Positions 9,546 to 19,426 are shown, counted from the stretch's first letter. The stretch is DNA of 64,000 nucleotides from Paenibacillus xylanivorans (GCF_001280595.1 NZ_LITU01000015.1:68565-132564), one strand, 5' to 3'. The notes: a model not told the origin generated them from the letters alone. Numbers and translations are program-made.

Positions 9546-9584
9546 AACCGCACGTCTCCTTTAACGGAGATTTGCGGTTTTTTG
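9546..9584 (+). terminator. rho-independent terminator
   Basis: AACCGCA pairs with TGCGGTT outside and TCTCC with GGAGA inside, followed by TTTTTTG. Confidence 0.88.
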
Positions 9585-9682
9585 TTGTGAATAAGAGTGA
9601 ATCGAAGAATGCTCCAGGAATTGGATCAAATTGCGATGAGAATAACCATTATCGGGTCTTGAATACAAATGAGGAAAGATTT

Positions 9683-9709
9683 TGAAACATCACGGCCCCT
9701 TACTACGTA
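9683..9709 (+). promoter_or_regulatory. ECF (sigma-W-type) promoter of yuaF-floT
   Basis: TGAAAC (9683-9688), 17 bases, then CGTA (9706-9709) matches the extracytoplasmic-function sigma consensus, 63 bases before the yuaF start. The orthologous yuaFGI operon of B. subtilis is a known sigma-W target, which supports the call. Confidence 0.75.
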
Positions 9710-9771
9710 TTTATTTACATGAGGAATGCCCAGTTGGATGGAATTGCGGCAGAAGAGAGGAGGAACGGGGA

Positions 9772-10308
9772 ATGGAGTCAATCTATTGGGGGTGTCTAAT
9801 CGGAGGAGCCATATTTGCAGTCGTCAGCCTTGTGCTAGGTGACTTGATTGATGGCTTGCTGGACGGGGCCTTTGAATTGCCTGGCCTTGATTTTTTCAAA
9901 CCTGTTGTGCTGGCTGGTTCCATAACGACTTTTGGCGGGGCCGGTATTATGCTGACACGTTATAGCTCGATAAGTGATATTTCGGCACTGATACTATCCC
10001 TGCTTATAGGTATTGCTGCAGCCATGCTGGTATTCTTTGCATATATCAAGCCGATGCGTAACAGTGACGTCTCCATTGCGTTTTCAATGAAAGAGCTATC
10101 CGGGAAAATTGGAGAAATAACCATTCCGGTACCGGAAAAAGGTTTTGGTGAAGTCATGATCAAAATTGCTGCCGGTAATACGGTTCACACGGCATCCAGC
10201 TTCGAACATCGTCCCATTGCGGCGGGAGCGCGTGTTGTAGTTGTAGATGTAACAGAAGGTGTGCTGCGTGTGTCGGAATGGGATGAAGATGTACTTAAAG
10301 ATGTTTAA
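9772..10308 (+). CDS. yuaF: NfeD-like membrane protein (YuaF homologue)
   Basis: This 178-residue integral membrane protein is the usual partner of flotillin. Hydrophobic segments lie at about residues 5-25, 45-60 and 75-95. A soluble C-terminal domain of about 75 residues (GEITIPVPEKGFGEVMIKI ... ARVVVVDVTEGVLRV) fits the NfeD OB fold. The ATG at 9772 has GAGAGGAGGAACGGGG before it. A longer frame from 9682 would overlap the promoter, so I rejected it. It is co-transcribed with floT 57 bases later. Its proposed role is in membrane fluidity and microdomain organisation. Confidence 0.85.
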   Translation: MESIYWGCLIGGAIFAVVSLVLGDLIDGLLDGAFELPGLDFFKPVVLAGSITTFGGAGIMLTRYSSISDISALILSLLIGIAAAMLVFFAYIKPMRNSDVSIAFSMKELSGKIGEITIPVPEKGFGEVMIKIAAGNTVHTASSFEHRPIAAGARVVVVDVTEGVLRVSEWDEDVLKDV

Positions 10309-10365
10309 GGTAAGTTTTAACCGTTAGCAGTGTAAGCACTAATGTAATAAGGGGAGAGATGTGGA

Positions 10366-11916
10366 ATGGGTAATTTGGATATGGATGTATTGTTGGTTCC
10401 TGCAATTGTTGTAGGTGTGATTTTGATTCTTGGCTTGGCTTTCTGGGCGAGGTACAAAACGGTTGGGCCGGATGAAGCCATGATCGTTACAGGTTCGTTC
10501 CTTGGCAGCAAAAACATTTCGGACGATGACTCCGGTCGAAAAATTAAAATTGTTCGTGGAGGCGGCGCATTTATCTTGCCTGTGTTCCAGCAATCGGAGT
10601 TTATCTCGCTGTTGTCCCATAAGCTCGACGTCTCCACACCGGAAGTATACACGGAACAGGGTGTACCAGTCATTGCCGATGGTGTCGCTATTATCAAGGT
10701 GGGAAGCGCTGTAGAAGACGTGGCCACCGCAGCGGAGCAATTCATTGGTAAGCCAGTGGAATCGTTAAGAAGTGAAGCACAGGAGGTTCTGGAGGGGCAT
10801 TTGCGGGCCATCCTCGGAACAATGACGGTGGAGGAAGTATACCGTAACCGCGATCGCTTCGCGCAAGAGGTTCAAGGTGTAGCAGCCAGAGATCTGAAAA
10901 AAATGGGACTGCAAATCGTCTCGTTTACGATCAAAGATGTTCGTGACAAACAGGGTTATCTGGATGCGCTTGGTAAACCGAGAATAGCAGCCGTTAAGCG
11001 GGATGCTGAAATTGCGGAAGCGGAAGCGATGCGGGATGCACGTATTCAGAAGGCCAATGCGGAAGAACAGGGACAAAAAGCCGAGTTGCTGCGTGATACG
11101 AATATCGCTGAAGCTGCAAAAGAGAAGGAACTGAAAGTAGCGACGTTTAAGCGGGATCAAGATACAGCGAAGGCGGAAGCCGATCAGGCGTACCATATCC
11201 ACGAAGCGCGTGCGAGACAAACCGTGGTGGAGGAAGAAATGAAGGTTGAACTCGTTCGTAAAGAACGTGAGATTGATCTCCAAGAGAAAGAAATTATCGT
11301 ACGTGAGAAGCAATATGATGCTGAAGTGAAGAAAAAGGCAGAAGCAGATCGTTATGCGGTGGAGCAGGCTGCCGAAGCGGATAAAGCTAAAAGAATGCGT
11401 GAAGCCGATGCGATACAGTATTCCATTGAGACACATGCCAAGGCAACAGCCGAGCAGAAGCGGCTTGAAGGGCAAGCTATGGCGGATGCAGAACTTGCCA
11501 AAGGGACAGCGGATTCAGAGGTTATTCGTCTGAGAGGTCTTGCAGAAGCAGAAGCGAAGGAGAAGCTGGCCGAAGCGTTCCAGAAGTTTGGCGAAGCTGC
11601 CGTGCTCGATATCATCGTCAAAATGCTGCCTGAACTTGCTGGTAAGATTGCGGAGCCTATCTCCGCGATTGATAAACTGACCGTTGTGGATACAGGTAAG
11701 GGTGAAGGCGCTGCTCGTGTAAGCAATTACGTAACAGAGCTCATGGCGACGGCTCCCGAGATGCTCAAAAGTGTCTCTGGCATTGATGTGGAGCAGTTAA
11801 TTAAAGGTTTCACCAAGCCTAAAACAGCAGCACCAGTTGCTATTCAACAGAGTGAGCCTGTAACGACTCCGTCTATAATCGACAAGATTGTGGAAAAAGC
11901 TGGTGTTGATGAGTAA
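10366..11916 (+). CDS. floT: flotillin-like protein FloT
   Basis: This 516-residue scaffold protein forms functional membrane microdomains. Residues 1-28 are a hydrophobic membrane hairpin. An SPFH/band-7 domain runs from about 30 to 200 (VTGSFLG ... GLQIVSFTIKDVRD). A long Glu/Ala/Lys-rich coiled coil from about 205 to 400 carries the repeated EA motifs typical of flotillins. The C-terminus (LPELAGKIAEPISAIDKLTVVDTG) is the conserved oligomerisation region. It follows yuaF and is probably under the same ECF sigma promoter. Confidence 0.95.
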   Translation: MGNLDMDVLLVPAIVVGVILILGLAFWARYKTVGPDEAMIVTGSFLGSKNISDDDSGRKIKIVRGGGAFILPVFQQSEFISLLSHKLDVSTPEVYTEQGVPVIADGVAIIKVGSAVEDVATAAEQFIGKPVESLRSEAQEVLEGHLRAILGTMTVEEVYRNRDRFAQEVQGVAARDLKKMGLQIVSFTIKDVRDKQGYLDALGKPRIAAVKRDAEIAEAEAMRDARIQKANAEEQGQKAELLRDTNIAEAAKEKELKVATFKRDQDTAKAEADQAYHIHEARARQTVVEEEMKVELVRKEREIDLQEKEIIVREKQYDAEVKKKAEADRYAVEQAAEADKAKRMREADAIQYSIETHAKATAEQKRLEGQAMADAELAKGTADSEVIRLRGLAEAEAKEKLAEAFQKFGEAAVLDIIVKMLPELAGKIAEPISAIDKLTVVDTGKGEGAARVSNYVTELMATAPEMLKSVSGIDVEQLIKGFTKPKTAAPVAIQQSEPVTTPSIIDKIVEKAGVDE

Positions 11917-11982
11917 GACAGCGAGTTATAAAGCACTCATGCTCTATTGACCTTAAGGCGAATTTTTGTTACTTTTTAAGCG

Positions 11983-12021
11983 AGACGTCCGGCGTGGTTT
12001 GCCCGCTTCCGGATGTCTTTT
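11983..12021 (+). terminator. rho-independent terminator after floT
   Basis: AGACGTCCGG pairs with CCGGATGTCT, followed by TTTT. It separates floT from glcT. Confidence 0.85.
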
Positions 12022-12082
12022 CGTTCTTACTAGGGTGTGACTGAATCACACCTAAGATGGTGTGAAAAAAGAGGTGCAAACA

Positions 12083-12937
12083 TTGAGTAGCCTGCAAGTA
12101 GCCAAAGCGCTAAATAATAATGTAATTATTGCACAGCATCCTGAGCATGGAGAAGTTGTCGTGATTGGTAAAGGCATCGGCTTCAATCGGAAAACGAATG
12201 ACATTATTCCACTGATGGCTGTGGAGAAAATGTTCATTCTGAGAAACCAGCAGGAGCAAGAGCAATATAAACAGCTTCTTCCACAAGTGGATGAGGCATT
12301 GATTGAAATCATTAATGATGTCATTACGTATATTGCAGAACATACGGACGTTCCTTTAAACGAACATATTCATATCGCATTGACCGATCATATTTCTTTT
12401 GCGCTGAAACGGAAAGAACAAGGCATTGTCATACAGAATCCATTTCTATATGAAACCCGTGAAATTTATCCTGACGAATATCGCATGGGTGATTATGCGG
12501 TGCGTTTGATTAAGGAAAAATTGGGCGTAGATTTGGGAATGGATGAGATCGGTTTTATTGCGCTTCACATCTACAGTGCCATGACCAACCAAAATATTTC
12601 TCAAGTTCGCGAGCATTCGCAACTAATTACCGACTTGGTAAGCCTGGTATCCACCCAACTGGATTATTCGTTTGAGACGGAGTCACTGGATTACTCCCGG
12701 CTGCTGACCCATCTTCGATTTGCCTTGGAGCGCGTCCGTCGGGGAGATAAAGTGGAAGAACTTCATAAATTGGATTCCCTGTTGAAGTTGGAGTATCCTG
12801 AAATGTACTCGCTTGCATGGAAGCTAACCAAGGTGATGGAAAAAAGGTTGAATCTCCCTGTATATCCTGCTGAAGTAGGCTATCTGACCATTCATTTGCA
12901 ACGCTTGAATCAAAGGAAAGAAGAAGAGAACAAGTGA
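12083..12937 (+). CDS. glcT: transcription antiterminator GlcT (BglG/SacY family)
   Basis: GlcT binds the RAT sequence in the ptsG leader RNA when glucose is present and stops the overlapping terminator from forming. The N-terminal RNA-binding CAT domain (about 1-60) contains VAKALNNNVIIA and VVVIGKGIGF. PRD1 (HIHIALTDHISFAL) and PRD2 (LLTHLRFALERV) follow, with the histidines that PtsG and HPr phosphorylate. The TTG at 12083 is the best start: AGAGGTG lies 6 bases before it and it aligns with the N-terminus of B. subtilis GlcT. The GTG at 12062 is less likely. The gene lies directly upstream of its target. Confidence 0.93.
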   Translation: MSSLQVAKALNNNVIIAQHPEHGEVVVIGKGIGFNRKTNDIIPLMAVEKMFILRNQQEQEQYKQLLPQVDEALIEIINDVITYIAEHTDVPLNEHIHIALTDHISFALKRKEQGIVIQNPFLYETREIYPDEYRMGDYAVRLIKEKLGVDLGMDEIGFIALHIYSAMTNQNISQVREHSQLITDLVSLVSTQLDYSFETESLDYSRLLTHLRFALERVRRGDKVEELHKLDSLLKLEYPEMYSLAWKLTKVMEKRLNLPVYPAEVGYLTIHLQRLNQRKEEENK

Positions 12938-12985
12938 AATAATTCCACTAGTGGAATTCTACTTCGACAAATTTCGTGTAAAGGC

Positions 12986-13014
12986 TTGCATCGTTTTTAA
13001 AGTGGTGCTACAAT
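12986..13014 (+). promoter_or_regulatory. sigma-A promoter of ptsGHI
   Basis: TTGCAT (12986-12991), 17 bases, TACAAT (13009-13014). It lies just before the RAT/terminator leader. Confidence 0.8.
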
Positions 13015-13050
13015 GATTTCCGTAATCAAGCAACTGAATAAACACAAACG

Positions 13051-13169
13051 ACGTGTTACTGATTCGATCAGGCATGAGTTATTTAGAGCGTGATTGTTCT
13101 TACCTTATACCGGGTATGCTATACCCGAAGGTTGGATCAATTTCCTTTATTAACTCGTGCCTTTTTTTG
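13051..13169 (+). promoter_or_regulatory. GlcT-binding RAT and overlapping terminator (ptsG leader)
   Basis: The 30 bases from 13051 (beginning ACGTGTTACTGATTCGATCA) match the ribonucleic antiterminator of B. subtilis ptsG almost exactly. Its 3' part, AGGCATGAGTTA, also pairs with TAACTCGTGCCT at about 13151-13162, followed by TTTTTTT. The RAT and terminator are therefore mutually exclusive. The long loop contains a further palindrome (CGGGTAT/ATACCCG). Confidence 0.92.
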
Positions 13170-13226
13170 TTTTCCCTTGCTTGCATCACAACATAAAAAT
13201 TTAAAAGAAAGGGTGAATACGACACA

Positions 13227-15281
13227 ATGTTCAAAAAGCTTTTTGGTGTATTGCAAAGAGTAGGTAAAGCTCTTATGCTACCTGTAGCCATCTTACCAGC
13301 GGCAGGTTTACTGCTAGGAATTGGTAACATGCTTGTGAATCCGGATTTTCTGCAATATGTTACAGTGCTAGATACCCCCTGGGTTAGCTCAATCGCAACG
13401 ATTATGATGAATGCGGGTCAGATCGTATTTGATAATCTGGCATTGCTGTTCGCTGTCGGGGTAGCCGTCGGGCTGGCCGGAGGCGAAGGTGTCGCAGGTC
13501 TTGCGGCCATTATCGGTTACTTGGTCATGAACGTGACTCTGGGTACGGCTGTTGGTGTTACACCAGCCATGATCGGTGAAGTACCAGGTTATGCCAGCAT
13601 ATTGGGTATCCCTACATTGAGTACGGGCGTTTTCGGAGGTATTATCATAGGTATTACCGCCGCGCTATGCTACAATCGATTTTTCAAAATCGAACTGCCG
13701 TCTTACCTCGGTTTCTTTGCAGGTAAACGCTTTGTCCCGATTATCACTTCAGTCGTTTCTCTCTTAATCGGGTTGCTTCTGGTCGTCATCTGGCCTCCAA
13801 TTCAAAATGGGCTGAATTCTGTATCTCACTTCATGGTAGATACAAGTCCGACATTATCGGCATTCATTTTCGGAGTCGTAGAACGGTCACTTATTCCGTT
13901 CGGTCTCCATCATATTTTCTACTCGCCGTTCTGGTTTGAGTTCGGTGAATATGTGAACAAAGCTGGGGATGTCATTCGTGGAGACCAGCAAATTTTCTTC
14001 AATCAACTGCGAGATGGTGTGAACCTTACAGCGGGAACGTTCCAAGTTGGTAAATTCCCGTTCATGATGTTCGGTTTGCCAGCTGCGGCGCTTGCGATGT
14101 ACCATGAAGCAAGACCAGAGCACAAAAAGTATGTTGCAGGGATCATGGGATCAGCTGCGCTTACTTCTTTCCTCACAGGGATTACAGAGCCGCTTGAGTT
14201 CTCATTCCTGTTTGTAGCACCAATCCTGTTTGCAGTACACTGTATCTTCGCAGGTTTGTCTTTCATGACGATGCAAATTCTTGGAGTCAAAATCGGGATG
14301 ACGTTCTCCGGCGGATTTATTGACTTCCTGATCTTCGGGATCATCCCGAATCGTACACCTTGGTGGGATGTTATTATCGTAGGTTTGATTCTTGCAGTGA
14401 TTTACTATTTCGGATTCCGATTCATCATTCGCAAATTCAATCTGAAAACACCAGGACGTGAAGAGGCAACTCCTGAAACAGCTTCGGGCGGAGGTTCAGG
14501 TTCTACGGATGATCTGCCTCACAATATCCTTGCTGCATTCGGTGGGCAAGAGAATATCAAACATCTGGATGCCTGCATTACTCGTTTGCGGATTGAAGTA
14601 AATGAGAAATCCAGTGTAAATAAAGATCGTTTGAAACAATTGGGTGCATCTGGCGTACTTGAAGTGGGTAATAATGTACAGGCCATCTTCGGTACACGTT
14701 CAGATACGATCAAATCCCAAATGCAGGATATCATTGCAGGACGGACACCGGCACCAGCTCCAGCAGCTGTGGATAAGCCAGCTCCTGAACAGGAAAAGGC
14801 GCAAGGTGAAGAAGGCGAACGTATTATAACGGAAGACATCGTTATGCCAGTTAACGGCGAATTGATGGATATCACAAACGTTCCTGATCCGGTCTTTGCT
14901 GAGAAAATGACAGGTGACGGCTTTGCTGTTCTGCCTCATGATGGCAAGATCACTTCTCCTGTATACGGTAAGGTGTTTAACGTATTTCCGAGCAAACATG
15001 CCGTGGGCATTATGTCGGACGGAGGCAAGGAAGTGCTTGTTCATATAGGTGTCAACACGGTGAAGCTGAAAGGTAAGGGCTTTAACGTGCTTGTGCAGGA
15101 AGGCGATCTGGTATCGGCCGGACAACCAATTATGGAAGTGGATCTGGAGTATGTGAAAGCCAATGCTCCGTCGATTATCTCTCCGGTCATTTTCACCAAC
15201 CTGCCGGAAGGTTCAACAGTCACGCTCAAGAAGAGCGGGGTACTGAAAATTGGCGATCAGCCAATCATTGAGATAAAATAA
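13227..15281 (+). CDS. ptsG: PTS glucose transporter subunit IICBA
   Basis: PtsG imports glucose and phosphorylates it to glucose-6-phosphate in the membrane. The 684 residues have three domains in the order C-B-A. The EIIC membrane channel covers about 1-410, with the signature GITEPLEFSFLF near 310. EIIB covers about 430-505, with phospho-acceptor Cys450 in LDACITRLR. A Pro/Ala/Glu linker follows, then EIIA at about 545-684 with His606 in VHIGVNTV. GAAAGGG precedes the ATG. The leader carries the GlcT RAT. It is followed by ptsH and ptsI, giving the complete phosphorelay. Confidence 0.96.
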   Translation: MFKKLFGVLQRVGKALMLPVAILPAAGLLLGIGNMLVNPDFLQYVTVLDTPWVSSIATIMMNAGQIVFDNLALLFAVGVAVGLAGGEGVAGLAAIIGYLVMNVTLGTAVGVTPAMIGEVPGYASILGIPTLSTGVFGGIIIGITAALCYNRFFKIELPSYLGFFAGKRFVPIITSVVSLLIGLLLVVIWPPIQNGLNSVSHFMVDTSPTLSAFIFGVVERSLIPFGLHHIFYSPFWFEFGEYVNKAGDVIRGDQQIFFNQLRDGVNLTAGTFQVGKFPFMMFGLPAAALAMYHEARPEHKKYVAGIMGSAALTSFLTGITEPLEFSFLFVAPILFAVHCIFAGLSFMTMQILGVKIGMTFSGGFIDFLIFGIIPNRTPWWDVIIVGLILAVIYYFGFRFIIRKFNLKTPGREEATPETASGGGSGSTDDLPHNILAAFGGQENIKHLDACITRLRIEVNEKSSVNKDRLKQLGASGVLEVGNNVQAIFGTRSDTIKSQMQDIIAGRTPAPAPAAVDKPAPEQEKAQGEEGERIITEDIVMPVNGELMDITNVPDPVFAEKMTGDGFAVLPHDGKITSPVYGKVFNVFPSKHAVGIMSDGGKEVLVHIGVNTVKLKGKGFNVLVQEGDLVSAGQPIMEVDLEYVKANAPSIISPVIFTNLPEGSTVTLKKSGVLKIGDQPIIEIK

Positions 15282-15358
15282 GAAGTGTTACGACAATGGC
15301 AAGCAAGTGTAAATATATGCAATGCCTAAACTAAATTATTGAAAGTGAGATGATTGTA

Positions 15359-15634
15359 ATGCAACAAACATTCAGAATTACAGACGAAGATGGTATCCAC
15401 GCACGTCCGGCGACAGCCCTGGTTAATACAGCAAACAAATTCAAAGGTGCAGAATCCTTTGCAGAAGCTAACGGTAAAAAAGTAACTTTGAAATCCATCC
15501 TGGGTGTACTTTCCCTGGGTCTGGAACAAGGCGACACCATCAACATCATCGTTGAAGGCGAAGGCGAAGCTGAAGCTCTTCAAGCTTTGACAGATGTTAT
15601 GGTTAACGAAGGGCTGGGCGAAATTAATGCTTAA
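15359..15634 (+). CDS. ptsH: phosphocarrier protein HPr
   Basis: HPr passes phosphate from enzyme I to the sugar-specific EIIA domains. The active-site His14 is in GIHARPA. Ser46 in LKSILGV is the HPr-kinase site that makes the CcpA corepressor in Firmicutes. I prefer the ATG at 15359 (91 residues) to the one at 15350, because GTGAGA is then properly spaced. The stop overlaps the ptsI start by 8 bases. Confidence 0.96.
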   Translation: MQQTFRITDEDGIHARPATALVNTANKFKGAESFAEANGKKVTLKSILGVLSLGLEQGDTINIIVEGEGEAEALQALTDVMVNEGLGEINA

Positions 15635-17339
15635 TGTTTCTGGGATCGCGGCTTCGGCGGGTATTGCTATCGCCAAGGCGTTTATCTTGGAGCATCCCAA
15701 TTACTCTGTAGAAAAACGCGAAATCAACGACGTTGACGCAGAGATCGCGAAACTCGACTCGGCTCTGGGCAAGTCCCAGGCTGAGCTTGAGGCGATCAAA
15801 GAGCGTACTTTACAAGAGCTTGGCGAGAAAAAAGCTGAGATTTTTGCTTCGCATTTGCTCATTCTGAATGACCCGGAACTGATTGATCCGGTTAAAGCAA
15901 AAATATCGGATGATAAGATTAATGCGGAATTCGCATTGAACGAAACAGCAGCGCAATTTATCGAAATGTTTGAAAACATGAAGAGTGCTTACCTGCAGGA
16001 ACGTGCTGCAGATATGCGTGATGTAACCAAACGTGTGCTGAATCACTTGCTTGGTATCGAATTCATGAGCCCGGCTGAGATTAGCGAAGAAGTGATCGTG
16101 CTTGCGGAGGATCTTACGCCTTCCGACACGGCTCAACTGAACCGTCAATATGTAAAAGGTTTTGCAACCAATATTGGTGGACGTACTTCTCACTCCGCTA
16201 TCATGGCTCGTTCGCTTGAAATCCCGGCTGTTGTTGGAACTAAGGACATTCTGGCTCAAGCGAAACAAGGCGATATGATTATCGTTGATGGTTTGGACGG
16301 TCATGTACTGGTTAATCCAACGGATGATGTTATTGCTGAGTATCGTTCCAAACAGGAGCAATACGATGCACAACGTGCCGAGTGGAGAAAACTGCGTGAT
16401 GAACCAACCGTGACGGTGGATAACGTTCATGTGGAACTGGCAGCCAACATCGGTACTCCGAATGATGTTGCAGGTGTTCTGGAAAATGGCGGCGAGGCTG
16501 TAGGCCTGTACCGTACCGAGTTCCTGTACATGGGCAGAGACAAGCTTCCTTCCGAAGACATTCAGTACAATGCTTACAAGGCTGTACTGGAGAAAATGGA
16601 AGGTAAACCTGTTGTCGTTCGTACACTCGACATTGGTGGAGACAAAGAGCTTCCATATCTGGATCTGCCAAAAGAAATGAATCCATTCCTCGGTTTCCGC
16701 GCAGTTCGTCTGTGTCTGGATCGTCTGGATATTTTCCGTACGCAATTGCGTGCATTGCTGCGTGCAAGCGTACATGGTAACCTGCGTGTCATGTTCCCAA
16801 TGATTGCAACACTGGGTGAATTCCGTGAAGCGAAGGCTGTCCTGCTTGAAGAGAAGGAGAAGCTGGTAGCTGAAGGTATTGCTGTGTCAGACAGCATCCA
16901 ACTGGGAATCATGGTCGAAATTCCTTCGACTGCGGTTCTGGCGGATCAATTTGCCAAAGAAGTGGATTTCTTCAGTATCGGAACAAACGATCTGATTCAA
17001 TACACAATGGCTGCTGACCGTATGAATGAGCGTGTGTCGTATCTTTATCAACCATATAACCCTGCCATCTTGCGTTTGGTTAAAATGGTCATTGATGCAG
17101 CACACGGTGAAGGCAAATGGGTTGGCATGTGTGGAGAGATGGCCGGAGACGAAACAGCAATTCCCTTGCTGCTCGGTCTCGGATTGGATGAGTTCAGCAT
17201 GAGCGCAACATCCATTCTGCCAGCTCGTAGTCAGATCACCAAGCTGTCCCGTGCAGACATGCAAGAGCTTGCTGCTAAAGCTCTGGATATGCAAACGGCT
17301 GAACAAGTCGTTGAACTGGTTCAAAGCATACAAGCGTAA
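15627..17339 (+). CDS. ptsI: phosphoenolpyruvate-protein phosphotransferase (enzyme I)
   Basis: Enzyme I autophosphorylates on histidine with phosphoenolpyruvate and charges HPr. From ATG 15627, overlapping the end of ptsH, it has 570 residues, the same as the B. subtilis protein. The N-terminal HPr-binding domain is followed by the phospho-site His189 in [13 protein letters not shown]. The C-terminal PEP-binding barrel has [22 protein letters not shown] and [10 protein letters not shown] longer frame from 15594 is an artefact reading through ptsH. A terminator follows. Confidence 0.97.
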   Translation: MLNVSGIAASAGIAIAKAFILEHPNYSVEKREINDVDAEIAKLDSALGKSQAELEAIKERTLQELGEKKAEIFASHLLILNDPELIDPVKAKISDDKINAEFALNETAAQFIEMFENMKSAYLQERAADMRDVTKRVLNHLLGIEFMSPAEISEEVIVLAEDLTPSDTAQLNRQYVKGFATNIGGRTSHSAIMARSLEIPAVVGTKDILAQAKQGDMIIVDGLDGHVLVNPTDDVIAEYRSKQEQYDAQRAEWRKLRDEPTVTVDNVHVELAANIGTPNDVAGVLENGGEAVGLYRTEFLYMGRDKLPSEDIQYNAYKAVLEKMEGKPVVVRTLDIGGDKELPYLDLPKEMNPFLGFRAVRLCLDRLDIFRTQLRALLRASVHGNLRVMFPMIATLGEFREAKAVLLEEKEKLVAEGIAVSDSIQLGIMVEIPSTAVLADQFAKEVDFFSIGTNDLIQYTMAADRMNERVSYLYQPYNPAILRLVKMVIDAAHGEGKWVGMCGEMAGDETAIPLLLGLGLDEFSMSATSILPARSQITKLSRADMQELAAKALDMQTAEQVVELVQSIQA

Positions 17340-17410
17340 TTTTATGGGGTTTCTACCCGATTTTAAGGGTTTCTTTTTCCGATAAAAAAGCTGCAGTCTT
17401 GCAGCGATTT

Positions 17411-17452
17411 TGCCGGTATCTGTTGTTACAGCAGATGCCGGCTTTTTTTATT
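17411..17452 (+). terminator. rho-independent terminator after ptsI
   Basis: GCCGGTATCTGTTG pairs with CAGCAGATGCCGGC, then TTTTTTTATTTTT. Confidence 0.92.
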
Positions 17453-17509
17453 TTTAAGCCGATATGTCTATTCTGCGGAAAAGTTACATTTTTCCGTTTG
17501 TTTCTTGGT

Positions 17510-17524
17510 TGAAAATCATTATCA
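17510..17524. promoter_or_regulatory. Fur box
   Basis: TGAAAATCATTATCA matches the 7-1-7 Bacillus Fur consensus TGATAATnATTATCA with one mismatch. It lies 61 bases before the start of the AraC/binding-protein pseudogene, as expected for siderophore genes. Confidence 0.75.
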
Positions 17525-17584
17525 TTAGGATAACTGAGCAAAAAGATCAATGGATATCATGCTGAGGGAGAAAGTAGGGTTACC

Positions 17585-18783
17585 ATGAAGATCAATGAAA
17601 AGAAGGCAGACAAGATGCTTAAATATAGCAGTATCGATTCGTTTGAAGTTCCCTGGAATGGAGAAGTTGTTCATCCTGCAATAGCTGAACATACCGCAGT
17701 TCTTTGTACAAGTGGTTCCGGAACTCTGGTATCGAATGAACATATATCCCGACTGAACGAAGGGGAGGTCTATTTGCTGGCACCTGGGCAGAGGTTTAAG
17801 CTGGCGGCGGATGAGCAGCTTCTAAAAGGCTCTTTGGTCCGTTTCGATATACGAATTGGGCGGGGAACAGAAGATGATCGCTACCAATGTCTTTATGGAG
17901 GGGTTATTTGGGTGCAAAGACCTGCAACAACTCGCTCTCTCTTGCGAGCGATTACTTCAATTGGAGGCCGCTGGTGACGAGGAACACTTCAATAGACAGG
18001 TTCTGTTATACGGTCTGATGACTTTACTTGTTAAAGCGGAGGCTAAGTCGGAAAGCGTTGAACCAACCCCTGCTGCGATAGCCCGTGTTGCCGATTATAT
18101 GATTGAACATCTGGATCATGAGTTAAAACGAGATGAATTGGCCAAGCTCGCTGGCCTGAGCCCGGGATATTTTTCGTTGGCATTTCAACAATACACAGGA
18201 AAGACTCCTACGGCTTATTTGATGGATGTCAGAATGAAACGGGCTAAGGAGCTTCTTTTGTCAGGTGACGGTGTGAAAGAGACCGCAATTCGAGTGGGCT
18301 ATGAAGATGAGTTTTATTTTAGCCGCAGATTCAAACAGAAGATGGGACTTTCACCCAACGCGTTTGTCAAAAGCCGCAGATACAGTATCGTAAGTGTCTC
18401 TGATCCAATCTCGGGCAGTTTACTGGCACTTGGCCTGCTCCCGAAGGCAGCTGCCTTTTATCCAAATCATGAGTTATACAACCGAATGACCCGTCTGCAC
18501 TCTTATGAGCTGGGGGAGGGGCAGGTCTGGCAAGAAAATGTGGATCGATTGCGTGCGTCGGAGCCGGAGCTTATTTTCTGCACCGACATTCTGGCCGAGC
18601 GATCGCGAAAAGAGCTGGAGCAGATTGCGCCTACAGTTGCCATCCCTTGGTTATCCGCAGACTGGCGTCAACAGCTTCGAACCATTGCAGAAGTCATGGA
18701 GCATCGGGAAGAAGCGGAGACGTGGCTGTCGGATTACGATGGTAAGGCTGAAGCGGTTTACCGCAAAGTAAGACGTAACAGCC
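17585..18783 (+). pseudogene. broken AraC regulator with periplasmic-binding-protein domain (siderophore-responsive type)
   Basis: The protein starts with a cupin-like segment (SLVRFDIRIG). Near 17887-17892 the frame must change: reading DDRYQ in the first frame continues naturally as VFMEGLFGCKDLQQLA in the next, so one base was gained or two lost. The second part holds an AraC HTH pair (RDELAKLAGLSPGYFSLAFQQ and KETAIRVGYEDEFYFSRRFKQ) and the first half of a binding-protein domain (VSDPISGSLLALGLLPKAAAF ... EPELIFCTDILAER). It breaks off near 18780 and the rest of that domain is absent. Intact relatives (Btr-like) are about 500 residues and activate siderophore uptake genes. The Fur box fits. 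Confidence 0.75.
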
Positions 18784-18789
18784 TATTTC

Positions 18790-19386
18790 ACGAGTTGGTT
18801 CGGCGATGTGGCAGCTGGGCTGCAATATACCGTATCCGTCCATCATGCAGCTCCCAATTTCTCGCTAGCCAATCTGAGTGTACATTTGATGCAGGAAACC
18901 GGTTATACAAGAATTGCTTTTCAGCTTGAGAAATTGGAGGTCAATTTGGCTCCTAATGATTCGAAAGGAAGAATGGCCTGGCTCGAAGCAGAATTTAGAC
19001 GTTTTTACAGTCAGACTGCACGTCCACTTATGGAGTGTTTGTCCGATGCTTCCGGGTTGTATGTGAGCATGTTGTGGGGGCAGTTGCCAACGTCGCTGCA
19101 AAACTACAGGGAGAACATCCATGATGCGTATCCGAATGATGAAACTCTTTTGCGTCAGTTTGCGGCTGATGAACAGTTGGTGCAAACTGGTCTGGAAGCT
19201 GACGTATTTGGTCTGGCCAAGAATCCGCTTCGCGTCAGGGTTCGGATGATTGATCATCCGCTGGAGCCTTCGAAGAGACTTTCGATCAAAAATGTCTGTT
19301 GCCTGCAATATTTTCGACAAGGACGCTCTTATTGTTATACCTGTCCGCGTTTGGGTAAGAAGGAACGGTCCAATTGGGAGCCCTAG
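18790..19386 (+). pseudogene. 5'-truncated FhuF-like ferric siderophore reductase
   Basis: In a third frame, about 195 codons run from near 18790 to TAG 19384-19386. The end, NVCCLQYFRQG followed by YCYTCPRL, is the C-terminal 2Fe-2S cysteine motif of the FhuF family, which reduces iron in ferric siderophores in the cytoplasm. The upstream part (AAPNFSLANLSVHL, then SGLYVSMLWGQLP) fits the same family. The first part of the protein and its start region are missing. They are replaced directly by the truncated regulator, so a deletion has probably joined two genes of one iron locus. The GTG at 18808 has no ribosome site. Confidence 0.65.
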
Positions 19387-19426
19387 ACGGAAGATAATGA
19401 GATAAAGATGACGGATAAAAGAATTA

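Noticed and set aside
10765..11475. 236-residue Phe/Leu-rich antisense frame in floT
   Set aside because: The Phe/Leu richness is the reverse complement of the Glu/Lys coiled-coil codons.
12941..12958. AATTCCACTAGTGGAATT palindrome after glcT as a terminator
   Set aside because: No T-run follows; it may be a protein-binding dyad, but nothing else supports that.
15810..16775. 321-residue frame antisense to ptsI
   Set aside because: It is a shadow frame; the + strand gene is fully conserved and has all active-site motifs.
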